From: Psychroflexus tropicus DSM 15496
Lineage (GTDB): Bacteria; Bacteroidota; Bacteroidia; Flavobacteriales; Flavobacteriaceae
Assembly (NCBI RefSeq): GCF_000378765.1
Contig: NZ_KB905342.1
Span: 434,001 to 498,000, forward strand
Length of the DNA: 64,000 bases
Direction: 5' to 3'
Shown: positions 43,468 through 53,046 of the stretch, one piece after another
Layout: the number at the start of each line of letters is the position of its first letter
Numbering within the stretch: the stretch's first letter is position 1
Notes under the pieces: model-generated
Told to the model about the DNA's origin: nothing
Databases searched by the model: none
What the model saw: only the letters and a program-made list of their open reading frames with translations
Position numbers and translations under genes: made by a program

Positions 43468-46107
43468 CTAAAATAAAAACTTAACTGATACTAAAAATTG
43501 AGAAGGTCTCAAAAGATAAGTACTTTGCACATAGGAAAATTCGGTGTTGGAAACTCTTACAAATTCATCAGTATTCAAAACATTATTCCAACTTGCATTG
43601 AGGTCTAAGCCTAGTTCTTCAAAGGTATATTGGTAGTTGAAATTCAAAAAGTAATTCTCTTGGTTGTCTTCTGAAATGTTGTTGTAATAGTATTCTGAAT
43701 TTAAACTGAAATATTGATTATCTGTCAAATAAAAAAAGAGATCTATTTCATGTTGTTGGGTTTGTATTTCATCAAATGTACTGGTTTCAAATCGAGTTTG
43801 TAGATAATTAATATTCCCTGTATAGCTAGAACTTAACCAGTCCGTAATTTCAGATTCTAGATCGAAATTGAAACCTATATTCTGATTTTTTACATCAGCT
43901 AAATTAGAGTTTAAAATTTGTTCACGATTGAAAAAAATGTAATTGGCTCCAATACTTAAAGTGGTACTTATAGTTCTGAAATATTTACTTGCCTTGGTGT
44001 TGATCCTATGAGAATTAGAAAAGTTATCCTGCTCTATGGCTTCGAAAATTGTAGCAGCATTAAGTCCAATTTCGTTACTATAAAGCAAATTTCGTTTTGT
44101 CCGATTAAAAGAGTAAGAAAGATTAGCAAATAGCGATTTTAAGGGGTTTCTAAACCTCAACCGCCAAGAGTAATTCTGGCTAAAATTTTCTGGTATCGGA
44201 GAATTGTAGCGCTGTAAATTTCTGTAGTTGTTAAGAATAAATCCATAATATAAGCGCTGGATGTCACCAAAATCATTGCTGAGATTAGCAGAAATACTAG
44301 TTCTCCAAAAGGGTGAAATTTTTTTTCTAATATATAAGTTTGGCTCGAAAGTAAGGCGACTTAGATCTTGGTTTTCATTTAAAGACCTATCCTCAATATC
44401 AAAACTTCTAAAACTGACTGGAGTGGTCAACCTTATATTCCAATTATTTCTTTTGTAAATGAATTTACTTGTAAGATAAAAGCGTGAACTTAAAACATCA
44501 AGTTTGTTTTCAAAATCACCTCCTAATGTTTCTTGCCTATTGGTATCTAAAACCCTTAACTGACTTCCCAAGAATTCATTTTTGACTGAGATACCAACTT
44601 CAGGAGAAACCGCTACACCTTTAATTTTTTTGGTGAATCCAGCTGTATTATCTGTAAAAAAAGTATTGGTTTCGACGGTTTGCTGTAGTTTCTGATAGGC
44701 TTCGCCATCATTCAATAAAGTCTCAAATTGTCCAGGAGATATTTGTAGGCTTTGGTTAGCTTCAGTATAGCCTGTATTGGATCTAAATGTCACCAGTTGT
44801 TTACCCAGTGGCTTTAGAAATTGTAATTTATTTCTGATAGCAGAATAGGGATTGGTCAATTGCTGTTGGACTTCAGTGCTATTATTGATTATAAATCCTC
44901 GCTGAGTATTCCAAAATCCATTGATTTCAAGTTTGTTCTTTAGATAATTATCATTTGTATTTCGTTCCAATGTAAACTTTGACTGCAAGGAATTTATAAA
45001 CAAATCGTTGCTAGTGTTTTCTAATAAATCAATGGTATCTGTTGGCGTGAAAAAGCGAGTTTGAGTATTTCCGATTTGTTTTTGGGCGTCATTAAGATAA
45101 GAGACGTTTGCCTTTAAGTCAATATCTTTTTTTAGCCGGATTAAATAATTGACAGACCCTAGATGTACATTGTTATCCAGCCAGCGTTCTTGAGAGAAAG
45201 GAGGTTCTGCAAGTTGCCTGATAGAAAGTAAATCTTTCTTAGTAATATCAAACTCTTCCCGTCCAAAGTCTTCTATTGTAAAATCTCTTATTTCTGCAGA
45301 GACATCATTTCCTGTATTGTTGGCCTGGTAAGTCACAATAGCCTGATTCTTTTTGGTAAACAGCATGGGCGTAACTCTGGCTTTCCATAACAAAGGTGAA
45401 AATCCTGATCCAAGCTCTGCATTTCCGCTTACAGTCACTTCTTTTTTAAGTTTGATATTAAGTGATGCACGTTCCGAAAATTCAAGACTATCCAGCATTT
45501 TGATGGGTTGGTGATTTTCCAGAATTTGGACTTGAGACACATCCTTAGCAGCAATATTATTATTGGCAAGGCTATAACGTCCTTCCAATAAATCCAAACC
45601 CTCTATATAGTATTTTTCAATAGGCTCTCCTTGGTATTTGATTTGTCCTCCGGGCATAACTTCTATGCCTGGCATTTTTTTGAGTACATCGGCAATGACG
45701 CGATCTTTTTGGTCAGTGAAAGCTGAAACTGAATAATTGAGGGTATCTCCTCTTTGTTCTATTTCTTTTGACTTGACTAAGACTTCCTTAAGCTCTTCTG
45801 AAGATGGAAATAGCTGCACCTCTAGTTTTTGGTCTGTATTCTGGATTACCTGTGACTTAGATTTATAGCCTATGTAAGATATTTTTAGATAAAGGCTATC
45901 TAATTCTGAATTCAGCTTCACTTTAAAATTCCCTTCCCCACTACTAATGCCATAAGCTAGAATAGTTCCTGTAGAATCTTTACTGACCATCACCGTAGCT
46001 CCGCTTAATCCTTGATCATTTTCATTAAGCACTTTTCCTGTAAGATGGGATTGGGCATAACTTGAAAAGACTGCTAATGTCAACACATAAAGAAAAGCTT
46101 TCCTCAA
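43468..46107 (-). CDS. TonB-dependent-receptor-like outer-membrane protein
   Basis: 879 aa. Signal peptide RKAFLYVLTLAVFSSYAQ. Residues 20-100 are a carboxypeptidase-regulatory-like domain (LTGKVLNENDQGLSGATVMVSK). Residues 110-220 are plug-like (VIADVLKKMPGIEVMPGGQIKYQGEPIEKYYIEG). The remainder is a beta-barrel with strands such as SIGANYIFFNREQ and a terminal aromatic, LVSVKFLF. The start is a TTG at 46107, one nucleotide after the GLPGLI stop; no upstream ATG is in frame. Last gene of the GLPGLI operon. Substrate unknown. Confidence 0.85.
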   Translation of the reverse strand: MRKAFLYVLTLAVFSSYAQSHLTGKVLNENDQGLSGATVMVSKDSTGTILAYGISSGEGNFKVKLNSELDSLYLKISYIGYKSKSQVIQNTDQKLEVQLFPSSEELKEVLVKSKEIEQRGDTLNYSVSAFTDQKDRVIADVLKKMPGIEVMPGGQIKYQGEPIEKYYIEGLDLLEGRYSLANNNIAAKDVSQVQILENHQPIKMLDSLEFSERASLNIKLKKEVTVSGNAELGSGFSPLLWKARVTPMLFTKKNQAIVTYQANNTGNDVSAEIRDFTIEDFGREEFDITKKDLLSIRQLAEPPFSQERWLDNNVHLGSVNYLIRLKKDIDLKANVSYLNDAQKQIGNTQTRFFTPTDTIDLLENTSNDLFINSLQSKFTLERNTNDNYLKNKLEINGFWNTQRGFIINNSTEVQQQLTNPYSAIRNKLQFLKPLGKQLVTFRSNTGYTEANQSLQISPGQFETLLNDGEAYQKLQQTVETNTFFTDNTAGFTKKIKGVAVSPEVGISVKNEFLGSQLRVLDTNRQETLGGDFENKLDVLSSRFYLTSKFIYKRNNWNIRLTTPVSFRSFDIEDRSLNENQDLSRLTFEPNLYIRKKISPFWRTSISANLSNDFGDIQRLYYGFILNNYRNLQRYNSPIPENFSQNYSWRLRFRNPLKSLFANLSYSFNRTKRNLLYSNEIGLNAATIFEAIEQDNFSNSHRINTKASKYFRTISTTLSIGANYIFFNREQILNSNLADVKNQNIGFNFDLESEITDWLSSSYTGNINYLQTRFETSTFDEIQTQQHEIDLFFYLTDNQYFSLNSEYYYNNISEDNQENYFLNFNYQYTFEELGLDLNASWNNVLNTDEFVRVSNTEFSYVQSTYLLRPSQFLVSVKFLF

Positions 46108-46108
46108 A

Positions 46109-46927
46109 TTATTGCAGTTCTATGGGGTTGTTTAGCTTCCTATATTTTTCTTTTATTCTTCGCTTATCCTGAGGAGTCAAATTAAAAGATAAACCACTTT
46201 CTTTTATTCTCTGTATTGGGTTATCATAAAAATCCTGCTTAGTTTGACTTAAACCTTTCTTAGTTGTTTTTATATAACTTTTAGTACTATCAAAATCTTC
46301 AATTCCCTTTTTTTCTTTCAATTTCTCAAAAGAAATTAGTTGATAGCTATAATGGTTTTCATTATCATTTATTTGTACAATTAGACCAGGCAAACCATCA
46401 AATTTGTAAGGTCCTTCTGGTATAGATATTTCTTTTGTAAACCAGGCCACATATTTACGTCCTGCAAATTCAGTTATAGCTTTTTGAACTTTAAAATCAT
46501 TGATAATTTTTACATCTTGGCCAATTTCCCAAGTATATGGTGCAATATTTTCAGTATATAAAAATACGTCACCTCCAATTCTATCTGTCACCTTAATTTG
46601 ATCACTTATATAATCTTTGAAAATAATTTCATTGAATTTAGTCTTTGGTATTTTAATCTGAGTTAAATCTATAGAACCATTAAAGTTTTTTATCATTTCA
46701 CCCCTAATCGAATCTTTTCTTTTTTTATTGATGCTCAAAAACTTAGATTTGTTATCACCAATGAATAAATAAAAATCTTCAGTTGATTTGTAATCGATAT
46801 TCGTAGAATCTGGACTATATTTAAGTCTATATGTAACTTTATAATTAGCGTTGAATTTTTCTAAATCCTGACCTTTTACCTTAAAAACAATCAAGCATAT
46901 AAAAAATATGAATACATACTTTTTCAT
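46109..46927 (-). CDS. GLPGLI family protein 2
   Basis: 272-aa exported protein starting MKKYVFIFFICLIVFKVKGQ at 46927; a reading to 47035 runs through non-conserved DNA. The family signature is GPYKFDGLPGLIVQINDNEN (about residues 168-187), preceded by AGRKYVAWFTKEISIPEGP. Ends NNPIELQ. GLPGLI proteins are exported Bacteroidota proteins of unknown function encoded beside TonB-type receptors, as here. Confidence 0.85.
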   Translation of the reverse strand: MKKYVFIFFICLIVFKVKGQDLEKFNANYKVTYRLKYSPDSTNIDYKSTEDFYLFIGDNKSKFLSINKKRKDSIRGEMIKNFNGSIDLTQIKIPKTKFNEIIFKDYISDQIKVTDRIGGDVFLYTENIAPYTWEIGQDVKIINDFKVQKAITEFAGRKYVAWFTKEISIPEGPYKFDGLPGLIVQINDNENHYSYQLISFEKLKEKKGIEDFDSTKSYIKTTKKGLSQTKQDFYDNPIQRIKESGLSFNLTPQDKRRIKEKYRKLNNPIELQ

Positions 46928-46988
46928 AAAATTTGAGGTGAATTTACGTTGTGCTTTTTCGTGTTTTCCATTGTTTAAAGTTAATTGT

Positions 46989-47111
46989 TTAGAACTTAAA
47001 TAATGGTTCGAATTTGGCGGGGGTATTATATTCAAATTGACAAACTAGTTTCTGAGCATTGCTAAAAGCAAATATGAGTGTGAATAAAAATGATAAGTAT
47101 AACTTTCTCAT
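46989..47111 (-). CDS. Short ORF with signal peptide between the two GLPGLI genes
   Basis: 40 aa, MRKLYLSFLFTLIFAFSNAQ followed by 20 residues (KLVCQFEYNTPAKFEPLFKF). It starts 7 nt after the stop of GLPGLI gene 1. It could be a remnant of a third GLPGLI-like gene or a real short secreted peptide. The signal peptide is convincing; the mature part is not recognisable. Confidence 0.4.
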   Translation of the reverse strand: MRKLYLSFLFTLIFAFSNAQKLVCQFEYNTPAKFEPLFKF

Positions 47112-47117
47112 ATCAAA

Positions 47118-47942
47118 CTACTCCAATTCAATGGGATTATTTCTAAACATTCTTGATTTTTTTAATTCCTTCTTTTGCTTTTCACTGAACCCTATACTTA
47201 TTCCTGAACTTTCAATGGCTTTCATAGGATTGTTTTTATCATCCTCTACTAATTCTTTAAGTTCTGTTTTTGAAGCACTTATGAAATTCTTGTTTGGAAT
47301 TTCTAAATTCAATTTTCTATTTAATTTTTTAACACCAATCATCTCAAAAACATAATGTGCTTTTTGGTCATTTAATTTTAAAATTAAACCTGGGAGTCCA
47401 TTAAATTTATAAGGTCCTTCTGAAATTGGAATTTCAGTTGTAAACCAAGCTTCGTATTTTCTTCCTGCAAAATTAGTCTTTGCTTTCTGAACTTTAAATC
47501 CTTTATAATTTTGAGTTTCAGGTAAGATTTCCCACTCAAATATTTTCTTGTCTATTTCGTACTTGTACCAATCTTTAAAAATATTTTGAATAAAAGTAAT
47601 ACTTCCTTTAGGTACATTTTTATATACAATATAATCAAATTTGGTTTCAGGGATTTTAGACATTAATTGCATAAAATTTGACCTACTTTTGTTAGTACCT
47701 TTTTGACTTGACATTATAGAGTCTCCTTTTATTTTCCCTTCACTCCCAAATTTGGACTTACCATTTGAAATATATAGATACATGATTTCAGATTCTCTAA
47801 TATCTTTATCTTCCTTATTAGGTTGATAATTTAATTGATATTCTATCTTATAATCTGAAACATTTTCATTAGAATTTTCCTTTGCTTGACTATAAACAAG
47901 ATTAACAACTAACAATAAACAACTTACAAATACTTTTCTCAT
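47118..47942 (-). CDS. GLPGLI family protein 1
   Basis: 274-aa exported protein, signal peptide MRKVFVSCLLLVVNLVYSQ. The signature GPYKFNGLPGLILKLNDQKA is at about residues 169-188, preceded by FAGRKYEAWFTTEIPISEGP. Ends NNPIELE. Clearly a paralog of the 46109-46927 protein, with which it shares the AGRKY...WFT and final NNPIEL motifs. First gene of the operon leading to the receptor. Confidence 0.88.
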   Translation of the reverse strand: MRKVFVSCLLLVVNLVYSQAKENSNENVSDYKIEYQLNYQPNKEDKDIRESEIMYLYISNGKSKFGSEGKIKGDSIMSSQKGTNKSRSNFMQLMSKIPETKFDYIVYKNVPKGSITFIQNIFKDWYKYEIDKKIFEWEILPETQNYKGFKVQKAKTNFAGRKYEAWFTTEIPISEGPYKFNGLPGLILKLNDQKAHYVFEMIGVKKLNRKLNLEIPNKNFISASKTELKELVEDDKNNPMKAIESSGISIGFSEKQKKELKKSRMFRNNPIELE

Positions 47943-47965
47943 AATTTAAATTTAGATCTCATTTA

Positions 47966-47998
47966 TAAAAAAGGGTGAGTTATTATATACTTACCCTA
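47966..47998 (-). terminator. Terminator after the Cys-rich peptide gene
   Basis: AGGGTGAGT (47972-47980) pairs with ACTTACCCT (47989-47997), one G-T pair allowed. On the minus strand it is followed by a T-run (47967-47972). Confidence 0.75.
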
Positions 47999-48015
47999 AA
48001 TTAATAATTGAAAGT

Positions 48016-48239
48016 TTAATCACCACACCAATATTCTTCAGCGTAAGTTACTTGAGTTAAAATCTGTTCGGTTGATACGCCACAAGCATCACCTGAAACG
48101 CCACACGATAGAGTGACAGCCACACAGTCGTATTCGAAAGCTTCATCTATATTTTCAGATGAATTAGAACTAGCGAAAGAGGTTGATCCTAAAGCCAATA
48201 AAAATACTGTTCCAAAAAAGGATTTTTTAATAATTTCAT
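48016..48239 (-). pseudogene. Cys-rich secreted peptide, frameshifted in a six-A run
   Basis: In frame from the stop at 48016 the peptide reads KKSFFGTVFLLALGSTSFASS, then a mature part of about 48 residues with four cysteines (DCVAVTLSCGVSGDACGVS and YWCGD). This frame has no ATG. The only nearby ATG, at 48239, is in another frame and soon meets TAG. Adding one A to the six-A run (48223-48228) would join them into MKLLKKSFFGTVFLLALGS, an ideal signal peptide. Possible readings: pseudogene, transcript slippage on the A-run, a sequencing error, or an ATT/TTG start. It has a terminator and a palindromic upstream region. Confidence 0.6.
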
Positions 48240-48252
48240 AATTTAAAATTTA

Positions 48253-48273
48253 TGAACTCAGAATTTGAGTTCA
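48253..48273. promoter_or_regulatory. Palindrome upstream of the Cys-rich peptide gene
   Basis: TGAACTCA-GAATT-TGAGTTCA, eight-base perfect arms, 14 nt before the ATG at 48239. It could be an operator or an RNA hairpin at the 5' end. Confidence 0.5.
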
Positions 48274-48621
48274 GTTAAACATTTGTTTTAAGAAGATGGA
48301 GTTATAAATCCAATTTACTTTATAATCCATACAAACTGTACAGCTGGTGTTGCAACACCTTGTTATTTACTCATCAAAATTGGAAGTTGATAAATTAACG
48401 AGATTAATTTAAAAAGAAATAAAGTAACTTCTAGGTGTAAAGTGTTAAATATTTAAGTTTTAACTTTTATTTATGCTGTCTTTACTTCATTATTATTGCT
48501 AATGAAGTAAGTTTTTTTAAAATAAGAAAAACCCACGCGTTGTATATGCTATTTGCATTTAGTGAGTGTTAGTTTTCAACCTCACCCTGCGAGTGTACAA
48601 GCCCCCTCTTTTTTTAGATCA
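48274..48621. other. Gene-free stretch
   Basis: A/T-rich, without an ORF I can support. It contains the GGTGTTGCAACACC palindrome. Around 48534-48570, the sequence ACGCGTTGTATATGC resembles ends seen beside mobile cassettes in Bacteroidota, but no partner arm was found. Confidence 0.4.
48346..48359. promoter_or_regulatory. 14-bp perfect palindrome
   Basis: GGTGTTGCAACACC has no spacer; typical size for a dimeric regulator site. It lies 107 nt upstream of the peptide start. No regulator gene is adjacent. Confidence 0.35.
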
Positions 48622-48745
48622 TCAATCTATGATTAATTCAATACCTGCCTTTTCAGCTTTGTATTTTATTTTGGTCATCAGGTCACAATAGCTCCAGTTT
48701 CTAAAGACAAAACCTTCCTCTTTGGCCAGGCTTTTTATGTGATCT
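48622..48745 (-). pseudogene. Transposase (TnpB/OrfB-like) C-terminal fragment
   Basis: A 41-codon frame on the minus strand reading DHIKSLAKEEGFVFRNWSYC, then DLMTKIKYKAEKAGIELIID and stop. The W-S-Y...KYKAEKAGIE pattern resembles the helix before the RuvC III motif in IS200/IS605-type TnpB/OrfB proteins. There is no start and nothing else of the element. Assignment to this family is tentative. Confidence 0.4.
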
Positions 48746-48760
48746 CTTAATATTAAAATT

Positions 48761-48798
48761 AAAAACCCCCAGTCATCACTCATGAACTGGGGGTTTTA
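48761..48798. terminator. Terminator after nrdA
   Basis: ACCCCCAGT (48765-48773) pairs with ACTGGGGGT (48786-48794), A-run before and T-run after. Confidence 0.9.
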
Positions 48799-48821
48799 TT
48801 ATTTAATAAACTTCTTCTTGA

Positions 48822-51269
48822 TTAAGATCCGCACATCAAGCAGTCGTCGCCTTCAGACTCTTTGGATTGTTTGATTAGGGCTTTGAGCTCTTCTGGGCTC
48901 AAGGACGAATCATCAGAGACACTGACTTGTTGCGTCTGGGCTTCCTGATAGGTTTTCGCCGCTTTTTCAGCTACCTGGCTAGGGACTTCTTTCTCTTTCT
49001 TGTCGTTTTTCAACGTAAACTTAATCGCATCGACAGCAGATTTGGTTCTGAGGTAATACATACCTGTTTTTAAACCGCTCTTCCAGGCGTAGAAATGCAT
49101 TGACGTCAGCTTCGCAAAGGTGGCTCCTTCCATAAATAAGTTAAGCGACTGAGACTGATCGATGAAATATCCTCGTTGTCTGGACATATCAATGATATCT
49201 TTCATAGAAAGCTCCCAAACCGTTTTGTACAGTTCTTTGATATCATCTGGAATAATGTCGATGTTTTGAACAGAACCATTGGCTCTCATAATCGCATCTT
49301 TCACATCATCATTCCATAGGCCTAAGCTTACCAGGTCTTTCAATAAGTGTTTGTTCACGACAATAAACTCTCCAGAAAGTACGCGTCTGGTGTAAATATT
49401 AGACGTGTAAGGCTCAAAGGCTTCGTTGTTGCCCAAAATCTGTGACGTAGAAGCGGTAGGCATTGGGGCCATTAATAAAGAGTTTCGTACGCCATGTTTC
49501 ATGACCTTATCTCTCAATTTACTCCAGTCCCAACGACCACTTAAGTCTTTGTCTTTTAAACCCCATAAGTTATATTGAAATTCTCCTTTGCTAATTGGTG
49601 AGCCTTCATAAGACGAATAAGGTCCTTCTACTTTGGCCAGCTCCATAGAGGATTCTACGGCAGCAAAGTATAAGGTCTCAAAAATCTCCTGATTCAGCTT
49701 CTTAGCTTCATCCGAAGTAAACGGCATTCTTAGCATGATAAAGGCATCGGCAAGTCCCTGGATTCCTAAACCAACGGGTCTGTGACGCATGTTAGAATTT
49801 TCAGCTTCCTTCACAGGATAATAGTTTCTATCAATGACCTTGTTAAGGTTTTTGATCACCTGCTTAGTCGTTTTATACAACTCCTTGTGGTCAAAACTAT
49901 CGTTCTTCACAAACATAGGAAGGGCGATGGAAGCCAGGTTACATACTGCAACCTCATCAGGACTGGTGTACTCCAGAATTTCAGTACATAGATTCGAAGA
50001 CCTGATGGTTCCTAAATTCTTCTGATTCGACTTGCGGTTAGCAGAGTCTTTGTATAACATGTAAGGGGTTCCAGTTTCAATTTGAGATTCTAGAATTTTC
50101 TCCCACAGCTCTCTTGCTTTGATGGTTTTACGACCTTTATCTTCTTCTTCGTATTTGGTATATAGTTTTTCAAACTCTTCACCATGTACATTGTAAAGGT
50201 CTGGGCATTCGTTTGGACACATTAACGTCCAGGTAGAGTTTTCTTCCACTCGCTTCATGAATAAATCCGGAATCCACATGGCGTAGAATAAATCACGTGC
50301 TCGCATTTCTTCAGCTCCGTGATTTTTCTTAAGATCTAAAAAGCTAAAAATATCGGCATGCCATGGCTCCACGTACATCGCAAAAGAGCCTTTTCGCTTA
50401 CCACCTCCCTGATCGACATATCTTGCCGTATCATTAAAGACTCTCAGCATAGGCACAATACCATTGGAAGTCCCGTTGGTTCCGGCAATGTAAGAACCAG
50501 TCGCTCTAATGTTATGAATAGATAAACCAATACCACCTGCAGATTGAGAAATTTTAGCTGTTTGCTTTAAAGTATCATAGATCCCGTCTATACTATCATC
50601 TTTCATGGTTAAGAGGAAGCATGAAGACATCTGCGGTTTTGGTGTCCCAGCGTTAAACAGGGTTGGTGTCGCGTGTGTAAAGTACTTTTTGGACATCAAT
50701 TCGTAAGTCTGCAATGCAGATTCTAAATCCTCACCATGTATACCTATGGAGACACGCATCAACATATGCTGTGGACGTTCAGCAATTTTTCCGTTCAGTT
50801 TAAGTAAATAGGAACGTTCTAAAGTCTTAAATCCAAAATAATCGTAGTTGAAATCTCTACTGTAGATGATTCTAGAGTCGATGAGGTCCTTATTATCCTG
50901 AATGATGTTGTAAACTTCATCATCGATAAGAGGAGACTTTTTATTGTTACGAGGGTTGACATACTCATAAAGGTCTGTCATTACTTCACTAAAGGTTTTC
51001 TTGGTGTTCTTGTGAAGGTTCGACACCGAAATTCTAGCAGCTAGATGCGCATAGTCTGGATGACTTACGGTCATGGTTGCCGCCACCTCTGCGGCAAGAT
51101 TATCCAGTTCGCTTGTGGTTACCCCATCATACAAACCTTCTATTACACGCATAGCAACTTTTGTAGGTTCTACAAGAGGATTAAGTCCATAACAAAGTTT
51201 CTTGATTCTTGCTGTAATTTTGTCGAACATTACAGGCTCTTTTTGTCCATTTCTTTTGATGACGTGCAT
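48822..51269 (-). CDS. nrdA: Ribonucleoside-diphosphate reductase alpha subunit (class I)
   Basis: 815-aa catalytic subunit that makes deoxyribonucleotides. The N-terminal ATP-cone ([18 protein letters not shown]) gives activity control by dATP/ATP. Active-site cysteines are in [12 protein letters not shown] and [20 protein letters not shown]; the radical Cys region follows. The C-terminal redox pair CLMCGS ends the protein. It lies 5' of a decayed gene rather than directly beside nrdB. Own terminator. Confidence 0.96.
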   Translation of the reverse strand: MHVIKRNGQKEPVMFDKITARIKKLCYGLNPLVEPTKVAMRVIEGLYDGVTTSELDNLAAEVAATMTVSHPDYAHLAARISVSNLHKNTKKTFSEVMTDLYEYVNPRNNKKSPLIDDEVYNIIQDNKDLIDSRIIYSRDFNYDYFGFKTLERSYLLKLNGKIAERPQHMLMRVSIGIHGEDLESALQTYELMSKKYFTHATPTLFNAGTPKPQMSSCFLLTMKDDSIDGIYDTLKQTAKISQSAGGIGLSIHNIRATGSYIAGTNGTSNGIVPMLRVFNDTARYVDQGGGKRKGSFAMYVEPWHADIFSFLDLKKNHGAEEMRARDLFYAMWIPDLFMKRVEENSTWTLMCPNECPDLYNVHGEEFEKLYTKYEEEDKGRKTIKARELWEKILESQIETGTPYMLYKDSANRKSNQKNLGTIRSSNLCTEILEYTSPDEVAVCNLASIALPMFVKNDSFDHKELYKTTKQVIKNLNKVIDRNYYPVKEAENSNMRHRPVGLGIQGLADAFIMLRMPFTSDEAKKLNQEIFETLYFAAVESSMELAKVEGPYSSYEGSPISKGEFQYNLWGLKDKDLSGRWDWSKLRDKVMKHGVRNSLLMAPMPTASTSQILGNNEAFEPYTSNIYTRRVLSGEFIVVNKHLLKDLVSLGLWNDDVKDAIMRANGSVQNIDIIPDDIKELYKTVWELSMKDIIDMSRQRGYFIDQSQSLNLFMEGATFAKLTSMHFYAWKSGLKTGMYYLRTKSAVDAIKFTLKNDKKEKEVPSQVAEKAAKTYQEAQTQQVSVSDDSSLSPEELKALIKQSKESEGDDCLMCGS

Positions 51270-51398
51270 AATGAAGTAGTTTTATTGTGAATTCATTTAT
51301 TTTAATAGTATCTATAGTCTCTTTTCTCTATGGTTACTATAGCTGCTATTGTTTCTTTTGTTCCTATGGTATCTAAAGTTTTCGTGACTTTATATATA
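51270..51398. repeat. Short CTATGG/CTATAG-type repeats, left flank
   Basis: Several copies of a 6-8-mer (TCTATGGTTACTATAGCTGCTA, TTCCTATGGTATC) in 51310-51380. Similar copies occur in the right flank at 51783-51842. Such repeats commonly flank four-helix-bundle (S23-like) genes in Bacteroidota. Confidence 0.55.
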
Positions 51399-51762
51399 CT
51401 AGTTAACTTTTTCTATTGCTTGTAAAAAATTATTGATCTTTATTCCTAACTTTTGAATACGCTCTCGCAGGTTGTAAAATAATTCTTTGTCTTTTTAAGA
51501 CCCCGTCTCGTATAACATTTCTAAGTGATCTACAGTTTCGTCATTAGAGGAAAGAGCATAAACTATAAATCTTATGTGATCATTTTTATAACGTCTTCTT
51601 CCATACCCTTCAACTATATTAGATCTTACCGATTTCATGGATCTTCTTATTTGACTAGCCTCCTCATACATTTCATATTTTAGGTAACTTCAAGGTCATT
51701 TTATGAACCTCAATCGTTAAATCTCGAGCTAATTGCCATATTTCGAGTTTACGATAGCTCAC
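51399..51762 (-). pseudogene. Four-helix-bundle (S23/IVS-like) protein, frameshifted
   Basis: From a GTG at 51762 the frame reads [28 protein letters not shown]; one extra A then breaks it. The next frame continues [32 protein letters not shown]. It meets an in-frame TAA in GS*KDKELFYNLRERIQKLG, and ends NNFLQAIEKVN at 51399. The rebuilt protein of about 120 aa is a typical four-helix-bundle protein of the family found in 23S rRNA intervening sequences and free in Bacteroidota genomes. Two lesions imply loss of function. Confidence 0.8.
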
Positions 51763-51782
51763 AGACTCAGCATTTTGTTAGT

Positions 51783-51842
51783 CGTTATAGCTGCTATGGT
51801 TTCTATGGCTGCTATAGAGGCAATAGCAACCATAGAAACAAT
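51783..51842. repeat. Short CTATGG/CTATAG-type repeats, right flank
   Basis: GTTATAGCTGCTATGGTTTC, TATGGCTGCTATAG, then GCAATAGCAACCATAGAAAC on the opposite sense. The segment is partly self-complementary, so it can fold. Lies immediately after the nrdB stop on the minus strand and may also end its transcript. Confidence 0.5.
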
Positions 51843-51853
51843 AGATGATTCAT

Positions 51854-52834
51854 TTAAAAATCTGCGTCGAAACTAATTTTACTGTCTTCCTCTTTATTTT
51901 TGTTCATGACGCCTGCTTTCTGGTATTCTCCAACACGTTTTTCGAAGAAGTTGGTTTTTCCTTGCAGAGAAATCATGTCCATAAAGTCAAATGGATTGGA
52001 AGTTCCATATTCTTTGTCGCAACCTAACTCTACGAGCAATCTATCAGTAACAAACTCCAGGTATTGCGTCATTAAGTTAGAATTCATACCGATTAAACTT
52101 ACTGGTAGAGATTCTGTAACAAACTCTCTTTCTATGTTTAGTGCATCCACAATAATCTCACGGATACGCTCCTTAGGTACCTTATTTACCAAATGTTCGT
52201 TATGAAGATGAACTGCAAAGTCACAGTGCACACCTTCATCTCTTGAAATTAATTCGTTAGAGAAGGTAAGTCCCGGCATGAGACCTCTCTTTTTTAACCA
52301 GAAAATAGAACAAAAGGCTCCAGAAAAGAAAATCCCTTCTACCGCAGCAAAAGCGATCAAACGTTCCGCAAACGAATCGGATTCAATCCATTTTAAAGCC
52401 CAGTCAGCTTTTTTCTTAATGGCAGGGAAATTTTCGATAGCCTTGAAAAGCTTGTCTTTTTCTTTATCATCATCCACATACGTGTCTATTAATAAAGAAT
52501 AAGTTTCGGAATGGATATTTTCCATCATGATTTGGAAGCCATAGAAGAATTTAGCTTCTGTATATTGAACTTCATTCACGAAGTTTTCAGCCAAGTTTTC
52601 ATTCACGATCCCATCGGAAGCTGCAAAGAACGCAAGGATGTGTTTTATGAAATACTTCTCATCATCATTGAGCTTATTTTTCCAATCGGAAAGGTCCTGA
52701 TGGAGATCTATTTCTTCCGCAGTCCAGAAGCTTGCTTCACATTTTTTATACCACTCCCAGATGTCGTGATGTTTGATTGGGAAGAGTACAAATCTATTTT
52801 CATTTTCTTCTAAGATAGGTTCGATCTGCGCCAT
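51854..52834 (-). CDS. nrdB: Ribonucleoside-diphosphate reductase beta subunit (class I)
   Basis: 326-aa diiron/radical subunit. Iron ligands are in [15 protein letters not shown] (Asp/Glu), [28 protein letters not shown] (Glu, His), [13 protein letters not shown] and [13 protein letters not shown] (Glu, His). The radical Tyr would follow in the IHSETYSLL segment. The C-terminal tail binds NrdA. nrdA lies 584 bp further on the same strand, interrupted by a decayed gene; both may be separately promoted. Confidence 0.95.
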   Translation of the reverse strand: MAQIEPILEENENRFVLFPIKHHDIWEWYKKCEASFWTAEEIDLHQDLSDWKNKLNDDEKYFIKHILAFFAASDGIVNENLAENFVNEVQYTEAKFFYGFQIMMENIHSETYSLLIDTYVDDDKEKDKLFKAIENFPAIKKKADWALKWIESDSFAERLIAFAAVEGIFFSGAFCSIFWLKKRGLMPGLTFSNELISRDEGVHCDFAVHLHNEHLVNKVPKERIREIIVDALNIEREFVTESLPVSLIGMNSNLMTQYLEFVTDRLLVELGCDKEYGTSNPFDFMDMISLQGKTNFFEKRVGEYQKAGVMNKNKEEDSKISFDADF

Positions 52835-53046
52835 AGTATTATGATTTTGAGAGGTTTGGTATTTAAATTAGTTCTAAACAAATATGAAAATAAAACACTA
52901 AAAAAGACTTGGATTCCCCTAAAAGTTATCCACAAAGTTTTCCACAATTGCTGTTGAGGCTTATCAATAGTAAGCTCTCAATAGTTACAAAATTCAATTT
53001 TATGATTTGTTGAATTTAAAGCTCAAACGGTAGCACATTAGAAGTG

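Noticed and set aside
48190-48239. ATG-started frame at 48239 as the real start of the Cys-rich peptide
   Set aside because: In its own frame it ends at a TAG after 16 codons and never reaches the cysteine-containing part without a frameshift.
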